Source of the DNA: a virus
Strand: one strand, 5' to 3'
IMG/VR virus record: IMGVR_UViG_3300004457_000101
Span: 1 to 26,093 of that record
Length of the DNA: 26,093 nucleotides
In this document: in pieces, positions 15,883 to 22,284 of the stretch
Numbering within the stretch: the stretch's first letter is position 1
Layout of the letters: each line of letters starts with the position of its first letter
Made by a program: the position numbers and the translations under genes
The notes under the pieces: model-generated
What the model was told of the DNA's origin: nothing
Seen by the model: the letters and a program-made list of their open reading frames with translations, nothing else
Databases searched by the model: none

Positions 15883-16494
15883 CTAACTTATAATTATTTT
15901 ACATATTGGGTAAAAATAATAGTTTCTAAATGAATCAATAAAACTACCCTCACCATATAACGCAGCGGCTATCTTGTTTATATCCTTTTCGCCTTTTGGT
16001 CCCTTGCCAAACCTTAAGGCGTTTATAATGTTTTTGTATTCTCCAGCCCTAGTAAGGTAAAAATCATTGCACTTTTCTGTGCCTAAAAACATAAACCCTG
16101 AAGCTTGGTATACTATGCCACAATCCTTTTTACACCCACCGCTATACGTCCATATTACTTTTATATCTTTATAGTGACTTTTTATGGCTGCAATTATTAT
16201 TGAAAGAGTTTTACTTTCAGCGTTCTTGCCCAGTTGGTCAGACAACCATAGCCTTTGCATTTCTATTATTTCCGATTTCTTAACGTTGCCCTTAAACAGG
16301 TTTATCTTAGAATCGGTAGAGCTGCTTTTGCCAAACACCGCAACACCTAAAGCCGCCTTACTGTCTTCGTGTGTAATGCCAAAGTAAAGAAAAGCCCCAG
16401 CCGGGAATGTGCGCATGTAGTGGTTTTTTAAAACCATAGCCTTTGCTTGGTCTCTACTTATGGGGATGACTTTTATTTTGTTTATGTCGAGCAC
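15883..16494 (-). CDS. Mom-like DNA modification protein, second copy
   Basis: A 203-residue protein with the layout of Mom-like GNAT-fold enzymes: NHYM at 24-27, a 'FGI' strand near 38, 'EMQRLWL' at 78-84, 'KNAESK' at 90-95, then 'YSGGCKKDCGIVYQASGF' at 117-134. Mom of phage Mu modifies adenine N6 in phage DNA and protects it from restriction. Compared with its upstream paralog, the Asp after the aromatic strand is replaced (YSGG against FADA) and the Arg of ESR is Lys, so its chemistry may differ. It starts inside the last 13 nt of the first copy. Two tRNA-like RNAs follow directly. Family assignment is by motif pattern. Confidence 0.7.
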   Translation of the reverse strand: MLDINKIKVIPISRDQAKAMVLKNHYMRTFPAGAFLYFGITHEDSKAALGVAVFGKSSSTDSKINLFKGNVKKSEIIEMQRLWLSDQLGKNAESKTLSIIIAAIKSHYKDIKVIWTYSGGCKKDCGIVYQASGFMFLGTEKCNDFYLTRAGEYKNIINALRFGKGPKGEKDINKIAAALYGEGSFIDSFRNYYFYPICKIIIS

Positions 16495-17132
16495 TTTTTT
16501 CCCTTATACATTCTAGCGTTTTCTATTTCTATTTCTTTATAATCTAAAACATCGCAGAGTAGCTCTGCTTTTTTATCTAACAACCAGATATATCTTATTT
16601 GATAGCCATCAAGCGGCTGCCAAACATCCTTATTCCCGAAGTCTGTTATCATGTTATGGTATGCTGTCATCTGCTGCAAAACCTCGCCAGTTTTATTATT
16701 TCTTTTTAGTCCAACGTTTTTTTTAATGTTAGTTAAGTAAGCACCAGTGGCTCTATAGATGGTGCCATCGCCACACTGTGTGGCGTCTGCAAAAGTAACA
16801 ATCCATTTTATATTTGGTGCATGTTTTTTTATAAGTCTAAGACAAACAGCTATAGACCTGCTTTCACTGTTTTTAGGCAGGGCATCTAAAAAAACCATCC
16901 TGTTAAGCTCTAGGAAATCATTCCACTTTGTGTCTTTAACTAAGCCCAACATAAACTCTTTACGCATACAGGGACCAAACTGCAAGACGCCAGAGAGTTG
17001 ATTATTAAAGAATACGCCAAAGTGTATTTGGGAGTTTGGTACAACTTTTTTTGAGTAATGGTTTTTTTTAACAAAGCCATTTGCATCTTTTGCGCTTATG
17101 TTTTTTATTAAAAGATTTTTAACGTCTATCAT
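16482..17132 (-). CDS. Mom-like DNA modification protein, first copy
   Basis: A 216-residue protein matching the Mom family: NHYS at 24-27, 'IHFGVF' near 36-41, 'GVLQFGP' near 48-54, ELNRMVFLD at 75-83, 'KNSESR' at 87-92, 'WIVTFADATQCGDGTIYRAT' at 110-129. The pattern (Y/F)AD-x(4)-G-x-G-x-IYxAxG is the core of these proteins. Mu Mom attaches a glycinamide-like (carbamoylmethyl) group to adenine N6; the donor here is not known. Its start overlaps the ParB-like gene by 14 nt and its end overlaps the second copy by 13 nt, so the three are one translated unit. It probably modifies phage DNA to evade restriction. Confidence 0.78.
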   Translation of the reverse strand: MIDVKNLLIKNISAKDANGFVKKNHYSKKVVPNSQIHFGVFFNNQLSGVLQFGPCMRKEFMLGLVKDTKWNDFLELNRMVFLDALPKNSESRSIAVCLRLIKKHAPNIKWIVTFADATQCGDGTIYRATGAYLTNIKKNVGLKRNNKTGEVLQQMTAYHNMITDFGNKDVWQPLDGYQIRYIWLLDKKAELLCDVLDYKEIEIENARMYKGKKCST

Positions 17133-17724
17133 ATGTCAAATAAGTTTCACATATTCTAGCAATGGCGTTGCCGTTTTTGTTAGAGTTTATATCTTCTAAG
17201 TACGATCCTTTTGTAGACGCCAGCGCTAACGCTTTTTCTATCTCTTCTTTTTGATCCTGTGTAATTGTAAATGTAATCTGACAAATTGGACCCTTATCCC
17301 CTGTGGGCATCTCTGGAAACGGCACCTCTTCTGCTAAGTCTAATTTAAAATCTTTCAATCCCAACATTTCCAAATCAAACTCAGGCCCAAGCTCCGCTAA
17401 TTCTAAATTAATCGCGCTTAAATCTAACGTAGCCCATGTGTCTTTTCCTATGGCGTTGTCTGCTACCATATGAGCATAAAGCTGGTCTTGATCTTTAAAT
17501 TCTTGATATATAACCGGAACTTTTTTAAGTCCTAATTTCTTTGCAGCAAGCAGACGACCGTGACCACAAACAATTAAATCAGTCCCTTTTTCTGCTATGA
17601 TCGGAGTCCGAAAGCCTTGGTACTCAATAATCTTAACTAATCTCTCAATTTGTTCTTCACTGTGTACGTGCATGTTCTTTGGATGCGGTGCAAGCTCGTC
17701 TATCGCTATCATTTCTATTTTCAT
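17119..17724 (-). CDS. ParB/Srx-fold protein linked to the Mom-like genes
   Basis: A 201-residue protein. Residues 1-75 form the ParB N-terminal domain: 'IDELAPHPKN' then a helix, 'GFRTPIIAEKGTDLIVCGHGR' in parts, with the nucleotide-binding motif CGHGRLLAAKKLG at 53-65, followed by 'VPVIYQEF'. The middle (about 80-110) has 'AHMVADNAIGKDTW', common in ParB-type proteins fused to or paired with DNA methyltransferases. There is no DNA-partition helix-turn-helix after it, so plasmid-style partition is unlikely. The ParB/Srx fold includes CTPases and kinases. A role with DNA modification is inferred from the overlap with the first Mom-like gene. Confidence 0.78.
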   Translation of the reverse strand: MKIEMIAIDELAPHPKNMHVHSEEQIERLVKIIEYQGFRTPIIAEKGTDLIVCGHGRLLAAKKLGLKKVPVIYQEFKDQDQLYAHMVADNAIGKDTWATLDLSAINLELAELGPEFDLEMLGLKDFKLDLAEEVPFPEMPTGDKGPICQITFTITQDQKEEIEKALALASTKGSYLEDINSNKNGNAIARICETYLTYDRR

Positions 17725-17775
17725 TAAAAACAGGTTCTTATAAGTTCACACAATATGCAAGAATTAGTGAATGGG

Positions 17776-17858
17776 TCGCTGGACTGGGACTCGAACCCAG
17801 GTCTCTCGTGCTAAGCGTCCTTGCTCACGAGCGTAAAATGCCGCTCTACAATCCAGCG
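17776..17858 (-). tRNA. tRNA-like RNA with a 10-nt enlarged anticodon loop
   Basis: Minus strand. Acceptor CGCTGGA/TCCAGCG, A73, then CCC rather than CCA. U8, A14, G15, G18G19 and A21 are present in the D arm (stem GTAG/TTAC). The T arm is perfect and canonical, CTGGG-TTCGAGT-CCCAG. The anticodon arm is not: stem CTCGTG/CACGAG encloses 15 nt, AGCAAGGACGCTTAG, so the loop is 17 nt with a 5-bp stem instead of 7. Inner AGC/GCT pairing would make a longer bulged hairpin. No anticodon can be assigned. It lies in the gap between the phosphoesterase and ParB-like genes. Confidence 0.72.
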
Positions 17859-17861
17859 AAA

Positions 17862-18815
17862 CTATTCAAACGGAATAAAATGTGGCCCAAACTCTGAAAT
17901 ATAACCAACACCACGAGTCCATTTCTGTTCTCTCACTGGTGTATAATTGAAGCATACTTCTTCAGGCTTTCCAACATAACCCGCATTTAATTCCCAAAGC
18001 CATTTGTTATTTACTTTTTTCATGATCACACCGCCATTGTGTAAATGCCCAACAACCGTTGGGGTTTCAAACTTAAGCATATGTTGACCATGACCCATAA
18101 AACCGTGATGAAATGTAATTCCAGAGATGATTAGTTTTTCACGAGAGTCTCGAATTGTTTCACAGTAAGGGAAGTCAAAAAATCTTTCGAAATCAAAGAA
18201 TGGCATAAGCTCGGGCGCGGCTTCTATTAGGCGCTTTATAGGACGGATTGAATGATTGCCCTTTATGGCGTAAATTTTAGCTTTTGGTGCACGCTTATGT
18301 AGCTCACAGAACATTTCTTGTAACATTTTCTGAGCACTAGTAACTTCTTCATTTGGAGTAATGACGATTGTTTTAGGGAATTTAGATTGTGAGAAAAAAT
18401 CATATTCATCCCCCATGGTTACGATGAATTGCGGTTGTACTTTTTCCACTATCTCGTAAATCTTTTTAAGTGAGTCCTGACAAATCCAAGGTGCGTGTAA
18501 ATCACCTATAGCTATGATCCTCGGGTACGGTCCTAGTAACGGAAATTGTGGAGTAAAGATTTTAGAGGTTTCCTTTACCTCGTCTACGCTTTTAGAAATA
18601 AGATCTATATAGAAGTCATTGCTCTTTTGTTGTTTTTGTTTTATGTCTTTTGCGTCCATGCCAGCCATTTGCACGAACTGCAGCCAAGAGCCTGCTAAGT
18701 TCTCAAATTTCCAACCATAAACGGCAACAAACTCTCTGCGCGTTGGAAGTCGTCCTAGTTGATCACGTAATTCTTTTAGTTCGCTTATAGCTGTGTGTAA
18801 ATTTTCTTTACTCAC
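17862..18815 (-). CDS. Metallophosphoesterase (calcineurin-like)
   Basis: A 317-residue protein that starts at a GTG overlapping the preceding stop (GTGA). All metal-site motifs of the family are in order: GDLH (104-107), GDEYD (135-139), GNH (186-188), HH (236-237) and GHLH (256-259). Residues about 10-55 form a separate helical domain with a 'LGRLPTRREFVAVYGW' pattern, resembling a small DNA-binding motif found in some phage nucleases. Members hydrolyse phosphodiesters or phosphomonoesters with two metal ions. A DNA repair or nuclease role is possible; the substrate cannot be told. Confidence 0.82.
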   Translation of the reverse strand: MSKENLHTAISELKELRDQLGRLPTRREFVAVYGWKFENLAGSWLQFVQMAGMDAKDIKQKQQKSNDFYIDLISKSVDEVKETSKIFTPQFPLLGPYPRIIAIGDLHAPWICQDSLKKIYEIVEKVQPQFIVTMGDEYDFFSQSKFPKTIVITPNEEVTSAQKMLQEMFCELHKRAPKAKIYAIKGNHSIRPIKRLIEAAPELMPFFDFERFFDFPYCETIRDSREKLIISGITFHHGFMGHGQHMLKFETPTVVGHLHNGGVIMKKVNNKWLWELNAGYVGKPEEVCFNYTPVREQKWTRGVGYISEFGPHFIPFE

Positions 18816-19126
18816 AGAAGTTTAAGCTCCTTAAGATACCACAAGACAAATTCTTCGATGCGATACACGTCTTTGTGTTTAAAATGGAAATCTTTTTTCT
18901 TACCCTTTGGTGGGTTGCTGTGATCCCAAGCGTGGCAGGCTTCGTGTATGTGTGTTTTTAATAGCTCAACCCCGCTTTGATTAGGATTGAGAACGACAAT
19001 TCGTTTATCAACATTTGTATAACCTAGGTCAGGAGTGGCAGGGTCATAGAGCACGTCGAAGAAGACCTTAGGCGCAGGGTTGAGAGAATTCGGTAGAACG
19101 ATTTCGCGTGCCTTTTTCTTACCCAT
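18812..19126 (-). CDS. Small zinc metalloprotease-like protein
   Basis: A 104-residue protein with HEACHAWDH at 61-69, an HExxHxxxH zinc site. Helices predicted before and after and the short length resemble SprT-like or IrrE/ImmA-type domains reduced to their core. The N-terminus is basic. It may cleave a host or phage DNA-bound protein, but that is only inference from related families. It overlaps the phosphoesterase gene by 4 nt (GTGA). Confidence 0.72.
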   Translation of the reverse strand: MGKKKAREIVLPNSLNPAPKVFFDVLYDPATPDLGYTNVDKRIVVLNPNQSGVELLKTHIHEACHAWDHSNPPKGKKKDFHFKHKDVYRIEEFVLWYLKELKLL

Positions 19127-19171
19127 ACATAAAATGATACGGGTATCTTAGATTTAGTCTAGTGGAGAATG

Positions 19172-19501
19172 CTAGCGCCGCCCGTAGGAGCCGCGCTTAA
19201 CGCCGGGTCGTGGTCCCTTTTTCTTTTTAACAACTGGAACAACCTTTGTTAGGTAAGTTTCGTCTAGTTTAACGCTTACGAAGTATTCATTTATTCCTGC
19301 CATTTTTTTATGTGCAGCCTGGCACGTAGTAAATTTAGCCCGCACGTCTTTCAAGGAAGAATAAGAATTAAAGCATCTTATTAATTCAGTGGCTATAATT
19401 TCGCCTTTTGAGTCAACATCAAACATCTTAAAAAGATCGTTCACTGGGCCAATACTAATGGGTTCCATAAGCTGCTTGTATGGTTTTATTGTTTTTTTCA
19501 T
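19172..19501 (-). CDS. Unknown basic protein
   Basis: A 109-residue protein with no family I recognise. Residues 1-85 look globular and helical with two cysteines (44 and 60). The last about 20 residues are very basic and glycine-rich (KKKKGPRPGVKRGSYGRR), as in nucleic-acid-binding tails. It lies 1 nt after the SSB-like gene, which fits a role in DNA metabolism. The ATG lies at the junction and no strong ribosome site is visible; coupling is likely. Confidence 0.6.
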   Translation of the reverse strand: MKKTIKPYKQLMEPISIGPVNDLFKMFDVDSKGEIIATELIRCFNSYSSLKDVRAKFTTCQAAHKKMAGINEYFVSVKLDETYLTKVVPVVKKKKGPRPGVKRGSYGRR

Positions 19502-19502
19502 A

Positions 19503-19787
19503 TTAAAATGGTACGTCCGAAGCGTCTATTGGGTTAGCTTCCTTGTGATCCTTCAACGATACCGCAGGTTGCTGCTCGCGTTCACGCATGATCTTGTCAG
19601 CTTCAGCCATGTTGTCGTCCACTATAAGAGACACGCGTAGATCGGGCTCCTTATCGTTCTTCTTGCGATCATTAAACATAAGCACTACACGATGCACTTG
19701 ATTATTAATCTCGAACTTACCGCTAAAATATTCGCGTCCGTTCTTGTCTGTTTTTCTCCATAAGCCGCCCGCATTTAAAAAAGCCAT
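19503..19787 (-). CDS. SSB-like small OB-fold protein
   Basis: A 94-residue protein with AAGGAG before the ATG. Residues about 5-55 form a compact set of strands: 'GGLWRKTDKNGREYFSGKF', then 'VHRVVLMFNDRKK' and 'PDLRVSLIV'. This pattern occurs in small DUF736-like OB-fold proteins. The C-terminus ends ASDVPF, close to the acidic D-x-I/V-P-F tail by which bacterial SSB proteins recruit partners. It probably binds single-stranded DNA during replication. The OB call is by pattern; the tail is seen directly. Confidence 0.62.
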   Translation of the reverse strand: MAFLNAGGLWRKTDKNGREYFSGKFEINNQVHRVVLMFNDRKKNDKEPDLRVSLIVDDNMAEADKIMREREQQPAVSLKDHKEANPIDASDVPF

Positions 19788-19800
19788 TCTCTATTTCTCC

Positions 19801-20025
19801 TTATAAGAAACTGTTTAAGTGTGCAGTTGTTTTATTTATTCTGTGCAACGCTTTTATTAAGTCTGTTTTAACATAGTCCGCTTCATTAAAAAGCTCATCT
19901 TTTTCTATGTTACTTAAAAAAATAATAATACAGCCTTTAATAAGCTCCGCGCTTTTTAAAAGCTCTTGCACTCTATCGTAAGTTACTTGCCATTCTTCTT
20001 TTTTAGGTCTACCACGTTTTGCCAT
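19801..20025 (-). CDS. Unknown small protein with AT-hook-like N-terminus
   Basis: A 74-residue protein with AAAGGA before the ATG. It begins MAKRGRPKKE, an AT-hook-like RGRP core that can bind the minor groove of AT-rich DNA. The rest is helical with an aliphatic stretch (IKGCIIIFL) and no other motif. It is followed 13 nt later by the SSB-like gene. A DNA-associated role is plausible but unproven. Confidence 0.6.
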   Translation of the reverse strand: MAKRGRPKKEEWQVTYDRVQELLKSAELIKGCIIIFLSNIEKDELFNEADYVKTDLIKALHRINKTTAHLNSFL

Positions 20026-20089
20026 ATATTATCCTTTCAGTAACATTATAAAAATAATTACGCACAATAAAAATGTAATCATACACAAC

Positions 20090-20281
20090 TCATTTGCTAG
20101 GGTCATACGGGTTTAAGCTTGGATTCACGTTATTCCAACGATACTCGTCTGGCGTGGTTTTTAAGTGTGGCATTACGTAAGTTCCGTTTGATCGTGAGTA
20201 GCCGTGATTTATATAATAGCGTGCTGCGCTTGCTGAGAAAGATCCTGCAATTAAAGCGCATATCATTATTAGTTTATTCAT
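20090..20281 (-). CDS. Small secreted protein
   Basis: A 63-residue protein with an AAAGGAAAC ribosome site. Residues 1-19 are a signal peptide ending SASA-A. The mature part, 'NHGYSRSNGTYVMPHLKTTPD' and the closing 'NVNPSLNPYDPSK', matches a pattern common in short secreted proteobacterial proteins (YxxSNGTYVxPHxRT...NxNPY). The function of those is unknown to me. In a phage it may have been taken from a host. It has no cysteine, so it is not a lipoprotein. Confidence 0.65.
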   Translation of the reverse strand: MNKLIMICALIAGSFSASAARYYINHGYSRSNGTYVMPHLKTTPDEYRWNNVNPSLNPYDPSK

Positions 20282-20339
20282 TGGGTTGTTTCCTTTTTGT
20301 TGGTCGTTGTTTTTGTTATTCCCCCATGTATCCCAAAAA

Positions 20340-20573
20340 TCATAAATTACATCCTATCAGTAACTCAAGTATACGAGTCCATTCCTTTGGTTTGTCTGTT
20401 TTGTCTAAAAACATCCTATTCACTTTCATTTCAAAAGCGCTACGATCAAGGTTGTCGTTTTCGTTTATAAAAGATCTGCACAAGTTTTTTTCTTCTACTG
20501 AAAGCTTTGACATAGTTTTATGCATCATTGGATGCGTGCTATAAAGGTTGAATTTTTCTTTACGTGTGATCAT
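20340..20573 (-). CDS. Unknown small helical protein
   Basis: A 77-residue protein starting at an ATGA overlap with the preceding gene. It is charged and helical with a 'LSVEEKNLCRSFINEND' segment and no motif I recognise. It is the second gene after the promoter at 20787-20815 and is probably co-transcribed from it. A 58-nt gap separates it from the secreted protein gene. Confidence 0.55.
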   Translation of the reverse strand: MITRKEKFNLYSTHPMMHKTMSKLSVEEKNLCRSFINENDNLDRSAFEMKVNRMFLDKTDKPKEWTRILELLIGCNL

Positions 20574-20779
20574 AAGTCGTCCGCAATTTTTGCAAACTCA
20601 TTATTTAAAAACATAAGTTTTGTATATGCTTTATTGGTTAAAGCGTCTCCGTAAAGAGTTGTTAATTCTGGCGCAACGTCCATTATAGAGGATCTCTTTA
20701 ATGTTTCAATTTTATGAATCGAGGTCGCTATTTGTTGTATTATAAAGTCCGTTTTAAAAGCTGTTAGTGTGTTGTTCAT
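20570..20779 (-). CDS. Unknown small protein, probably translated from a leaderless mRNA
   Basis: I chose the ATG at 20779 (69 residues, MNNTLTAF...). An ATG at 20818 would lie upstream of a strong promoter whose predicted start site falls at the chosen ATG. No ribosome site precedes either. The protein is helical with no recognised motif. It ends in an ATGA overlap with the next gene. Confidence 0.55.
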   Translation of the reverse strand: MNNTLTAFKTDFIIQQIATSIHKIETLKRSSIMDVAPELTTLYGDALTNKAYTKLMFLNNEFAKIADDL

Positions 20780-20786
20780 ATATACC

Positions 20787-20815
20787 ATTATACTATGCAT
20801 TAGTATACAAGTAAA
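20787..20815 (-). promoter_or_regulatory. Sigma70-type promoter for the 20779-20340 genes
   Basis: Minus strand TTTACT (20815-20810), 17 nt, then a perfect TATAAT (20792-20787). The expected start site, 7-8 nt after the -10 box, coincides with the ATG at 20779, so the transcript would be leaderless. The same -35 sequence TTTACT recurs in the divergent promoters at 22226-22256. Confidence 0.7.
20789..20807. promoter_or_regulatory. Palindromic operator candidate over the promoter spacer
   Basis: TATACTA-TGCAT-TAGTATA is an inverted repeat with 7-bp arms. It covers the -10/-35 spacer and part of the -10 box of the promoter here, a place where a bound repressor would block RNA polymerase. The binding protein is unknown. 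Confidence 0.55.
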
Positions 20816-20842
20816 CATTTATTTTATGTAAAGCAAAGTGAT

Positions 20843-21421
20843 TTACTCGAATCGGTTACGCCAGTCGTCTTCGTATAAGTTGCTTTTGCCTAAGTTACAA
20901 TCTGCGCATAAAAGCTGTAAATTATTGATATCTAGCGCTAATAAAGGATGCTTACTGCGAGGTTTGATATGATCAACGTGTAATCTTCCCTCTTGAGACC
21001 CACAAAGCATACACATTTTTTTATTATTTCTTAGAACTTCGTATCTTACTCTAAGCCATGCCTCAGACCTATAAAAGTTATCGATATCGTTTTTCTTGAT
21101 AACAGGGCTTTTAAGCTTTTTTCTCTTTCGCTTTGCTTGTTTTCTGCAATTAAGACATAAGCCACGATTAAGTTTTGCTATTTTAGTGCAACCACTACAC
21201 TCTCTTTCAATTTTATTAAATAAAACCTTTTTAAAATTATTTAAACAACAAAGAGAACAACAGCCATCATATGATTTATATGCAGTTTTTTTATTACAAA
21301 CTTTACAAAGCTCAATTTCTGTTTTTGATATCTCTAAGGTTTTAAAACAATCATTTGAACAATACCCTTGATAAGATCTTGATTGATATTCTTTGTTACA
21401 CTGAATGTTTTTACAAATCAT
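20843..21421 (-). CDS. HNH endonuclease with N-terminal zinc fingers
   Basis: A 192-residue protein. Residues 1-95 hold several Cys pairs (3/8, 21/25, 39/42, 54-59, 75/78, 89/92) that would form treble-clef or zinc-ribbon units. A basic linker follows at 96-110. The HNH nuclease is at about 137-180: CMLC, HVDHIKPRS, NNLQLLCADCN. Such proteins nick or cut DNA; in phages they can be homing endonucleases or packaging helpers. Its place next to a long noncoding region fits a free-standing homing endonuclease, but this is inference. No ribosome site precedes the ATG. Confidence 0.8.
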   Translation of the reverse strand: MICKNIQCNKEYQSRSYQGYCSNDCFKTLEISKTEIELCKVCNKKTAYKSYDGCCSLCCLNNFKKVLFNKIERECSGCTKIAKLNRGLCLNCRKQAKRKRKKLKSPVIKKNDIDNFYRSEAWLRVRYEVLRNNKKMCMLCGSQEGRLHVDHIKPRSKHPLLALDINNLQLLCADCNLGKSNLYEDDWRNRFE

Positions 21422-22007
21422 TTAAAGTTAATATTACATGGTTAAAAAAAAATAAACTCATTAAAGATCTTTTTCATTAAGGGGTCTTCATAGATTGGGC
21501 GCACGAGTGCTTAAGAAGATTTAGTGTTTTTAAAGTGTCCTCGCACTGTAATTATAAGAATAAGCCTCTTTAAATCAATTCTTATCGTCTCTGTTTAAGG
21601 GTGAGACTTTCAATTGATCTAGTCTTTAATTTAAGAAGCAAGCTTCTTGTTTAAAGATCGTTTTCAGGGTTGGCCCACGCTTATTGTGTGTCAGCGGTAA
21701 TTATCTTTGTTCGTTGCAAAGTTACTAGGTTTGGTATGAACCCCGCCGTTGCTGCCCTTAAACTTGCTTCAATCATTAGGTTTCCCCATGAGTTGAGCGC
21801 TTTCGTCGTACCTTCCTTTATGCCCGTTTCGTTATTAGTCTAACTTAGGCTATGCTACTCGCTCAAGTGCAACGAGGAGGGACTCCGCATCCCCACGTAG
21901 GCATTCGATGACTAACTCATCCCACGCTTTAAGCTGTAAAGGAGCAACTCTAACTAAACTATAAATTATATTTTAAATTAAAATAAAACTAAAAAATGAA
22001 GGATTGC
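21422..22007. ncRNA. About 590-nt gene-free region rich in hairpins; candidate large structured RNA or origin
   Basis: I see no convincing gene here. Inverted repeats follow one another: AGTG/CACT at 21534-21547; ATAAGAAT/ATTCTTAT at 21554-21585; CTTTAA/TTAAAG enclosing AAGAAG/CTTCTT at 21624-21656; GC-TCAA-TCAT/ATGA-TTGA-GC at 21766-21798 with one bulge on each side; TAGTC/GGCTA at 21836-21852 with a 7-nt loop and a T·G pair favouring a plus-strand RNA; CTCG/CGAG at 21858-21876; GGAG/CTCC at 21876-21886. Large ornate phage RNAs such as GOLLD and ROOL are of similar size and are found near tRNAs, but I cannot match a consensus. A replication origin is the main alternative. Confidence 0.4.
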
Positions 22008-22217
22008 TTATTTTTTCTTTGCTATAAACTGATTCAGTTTATTAAACGCAGCTTCAGTTAAACCTAATCGCTTTAGTAGCTTAGCCAAGTACTTAGGCCC
22101 GGGATGTCTTTTGCCGTTCACTATAAGGCTGACGTGCATCTTCGAGCATCCCAATAGTTTCACTAAATCCTTTTGCTTTATGTTTTTCTCTAAGAGAAAT
22201 ATTTTAAAATCGTTCAT
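22008..22217 (-). CDS. Cro/CI-type helix-turn-helix regulator
   Basis: A 69-residue protein. Residues about 12-36 read as an XRE helix-turn-helix: 'IKQKDLVKLLGCSKMHVSLIVNG' in parts, followed by 'KRHPGPKYLAKLLKRLGL'. It is the length of a Cro-like protein and lacks a CI-type cleavage domain. It lies divergent to the early operon, with an operator between, so it probably controls the switch between divergent transcripts. The -10 box lies 9 nt before the ATG, so the transcript has almost no leader. Confidence 0.8.
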   Translation of the reverse strand: MNDFKIFLLEKNIKQKDLVKLLGCSKMHVSLIVNGKRHPGPKYLAKLLKRLGLTEAAFNKLNQFIAKKK

Positions 22218-22225
22218 TACTTATT

Positions 22226-22256
22226 AGTTTACTTTTAAACCGTTGAGAAGTAAAGA
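22226..22256. promoter_or_regulatory. Back-to-back overlapping promoters of regulator and early operon
   Basis: Plus strand: TTTACT (22228-22233), 17 nt, TAAAGA (22251-22256, weak -10), leading to the early operon. Minus strand: TTTACT (22254-22249), 17 nt, TAAACT (22231-22226), leading to the regulator. Each -35 box overlaps the other promoter's -10, so the two would exclude each other. Confidence 0.5.
22227..22240. promoter_or_regulatory. Operator candidate, GTTTA-N4-TAAAC
   Basis: GTTTA-CTTT-TAAAC is a perfect 14-bp palindrome with a 4-nt spacer, typical of XRE repressor sites. It overlaps the regulator's -10 and the early promoter's -35. A weaker related site (ending TTAAAC) lies at 22249-22262. 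The regulator at 22008 is the obvious ligand. Confidence 0.55.
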
Positions 22257-22284
22257 TTAAACATACAAAAGGAGCCCAGTACTT

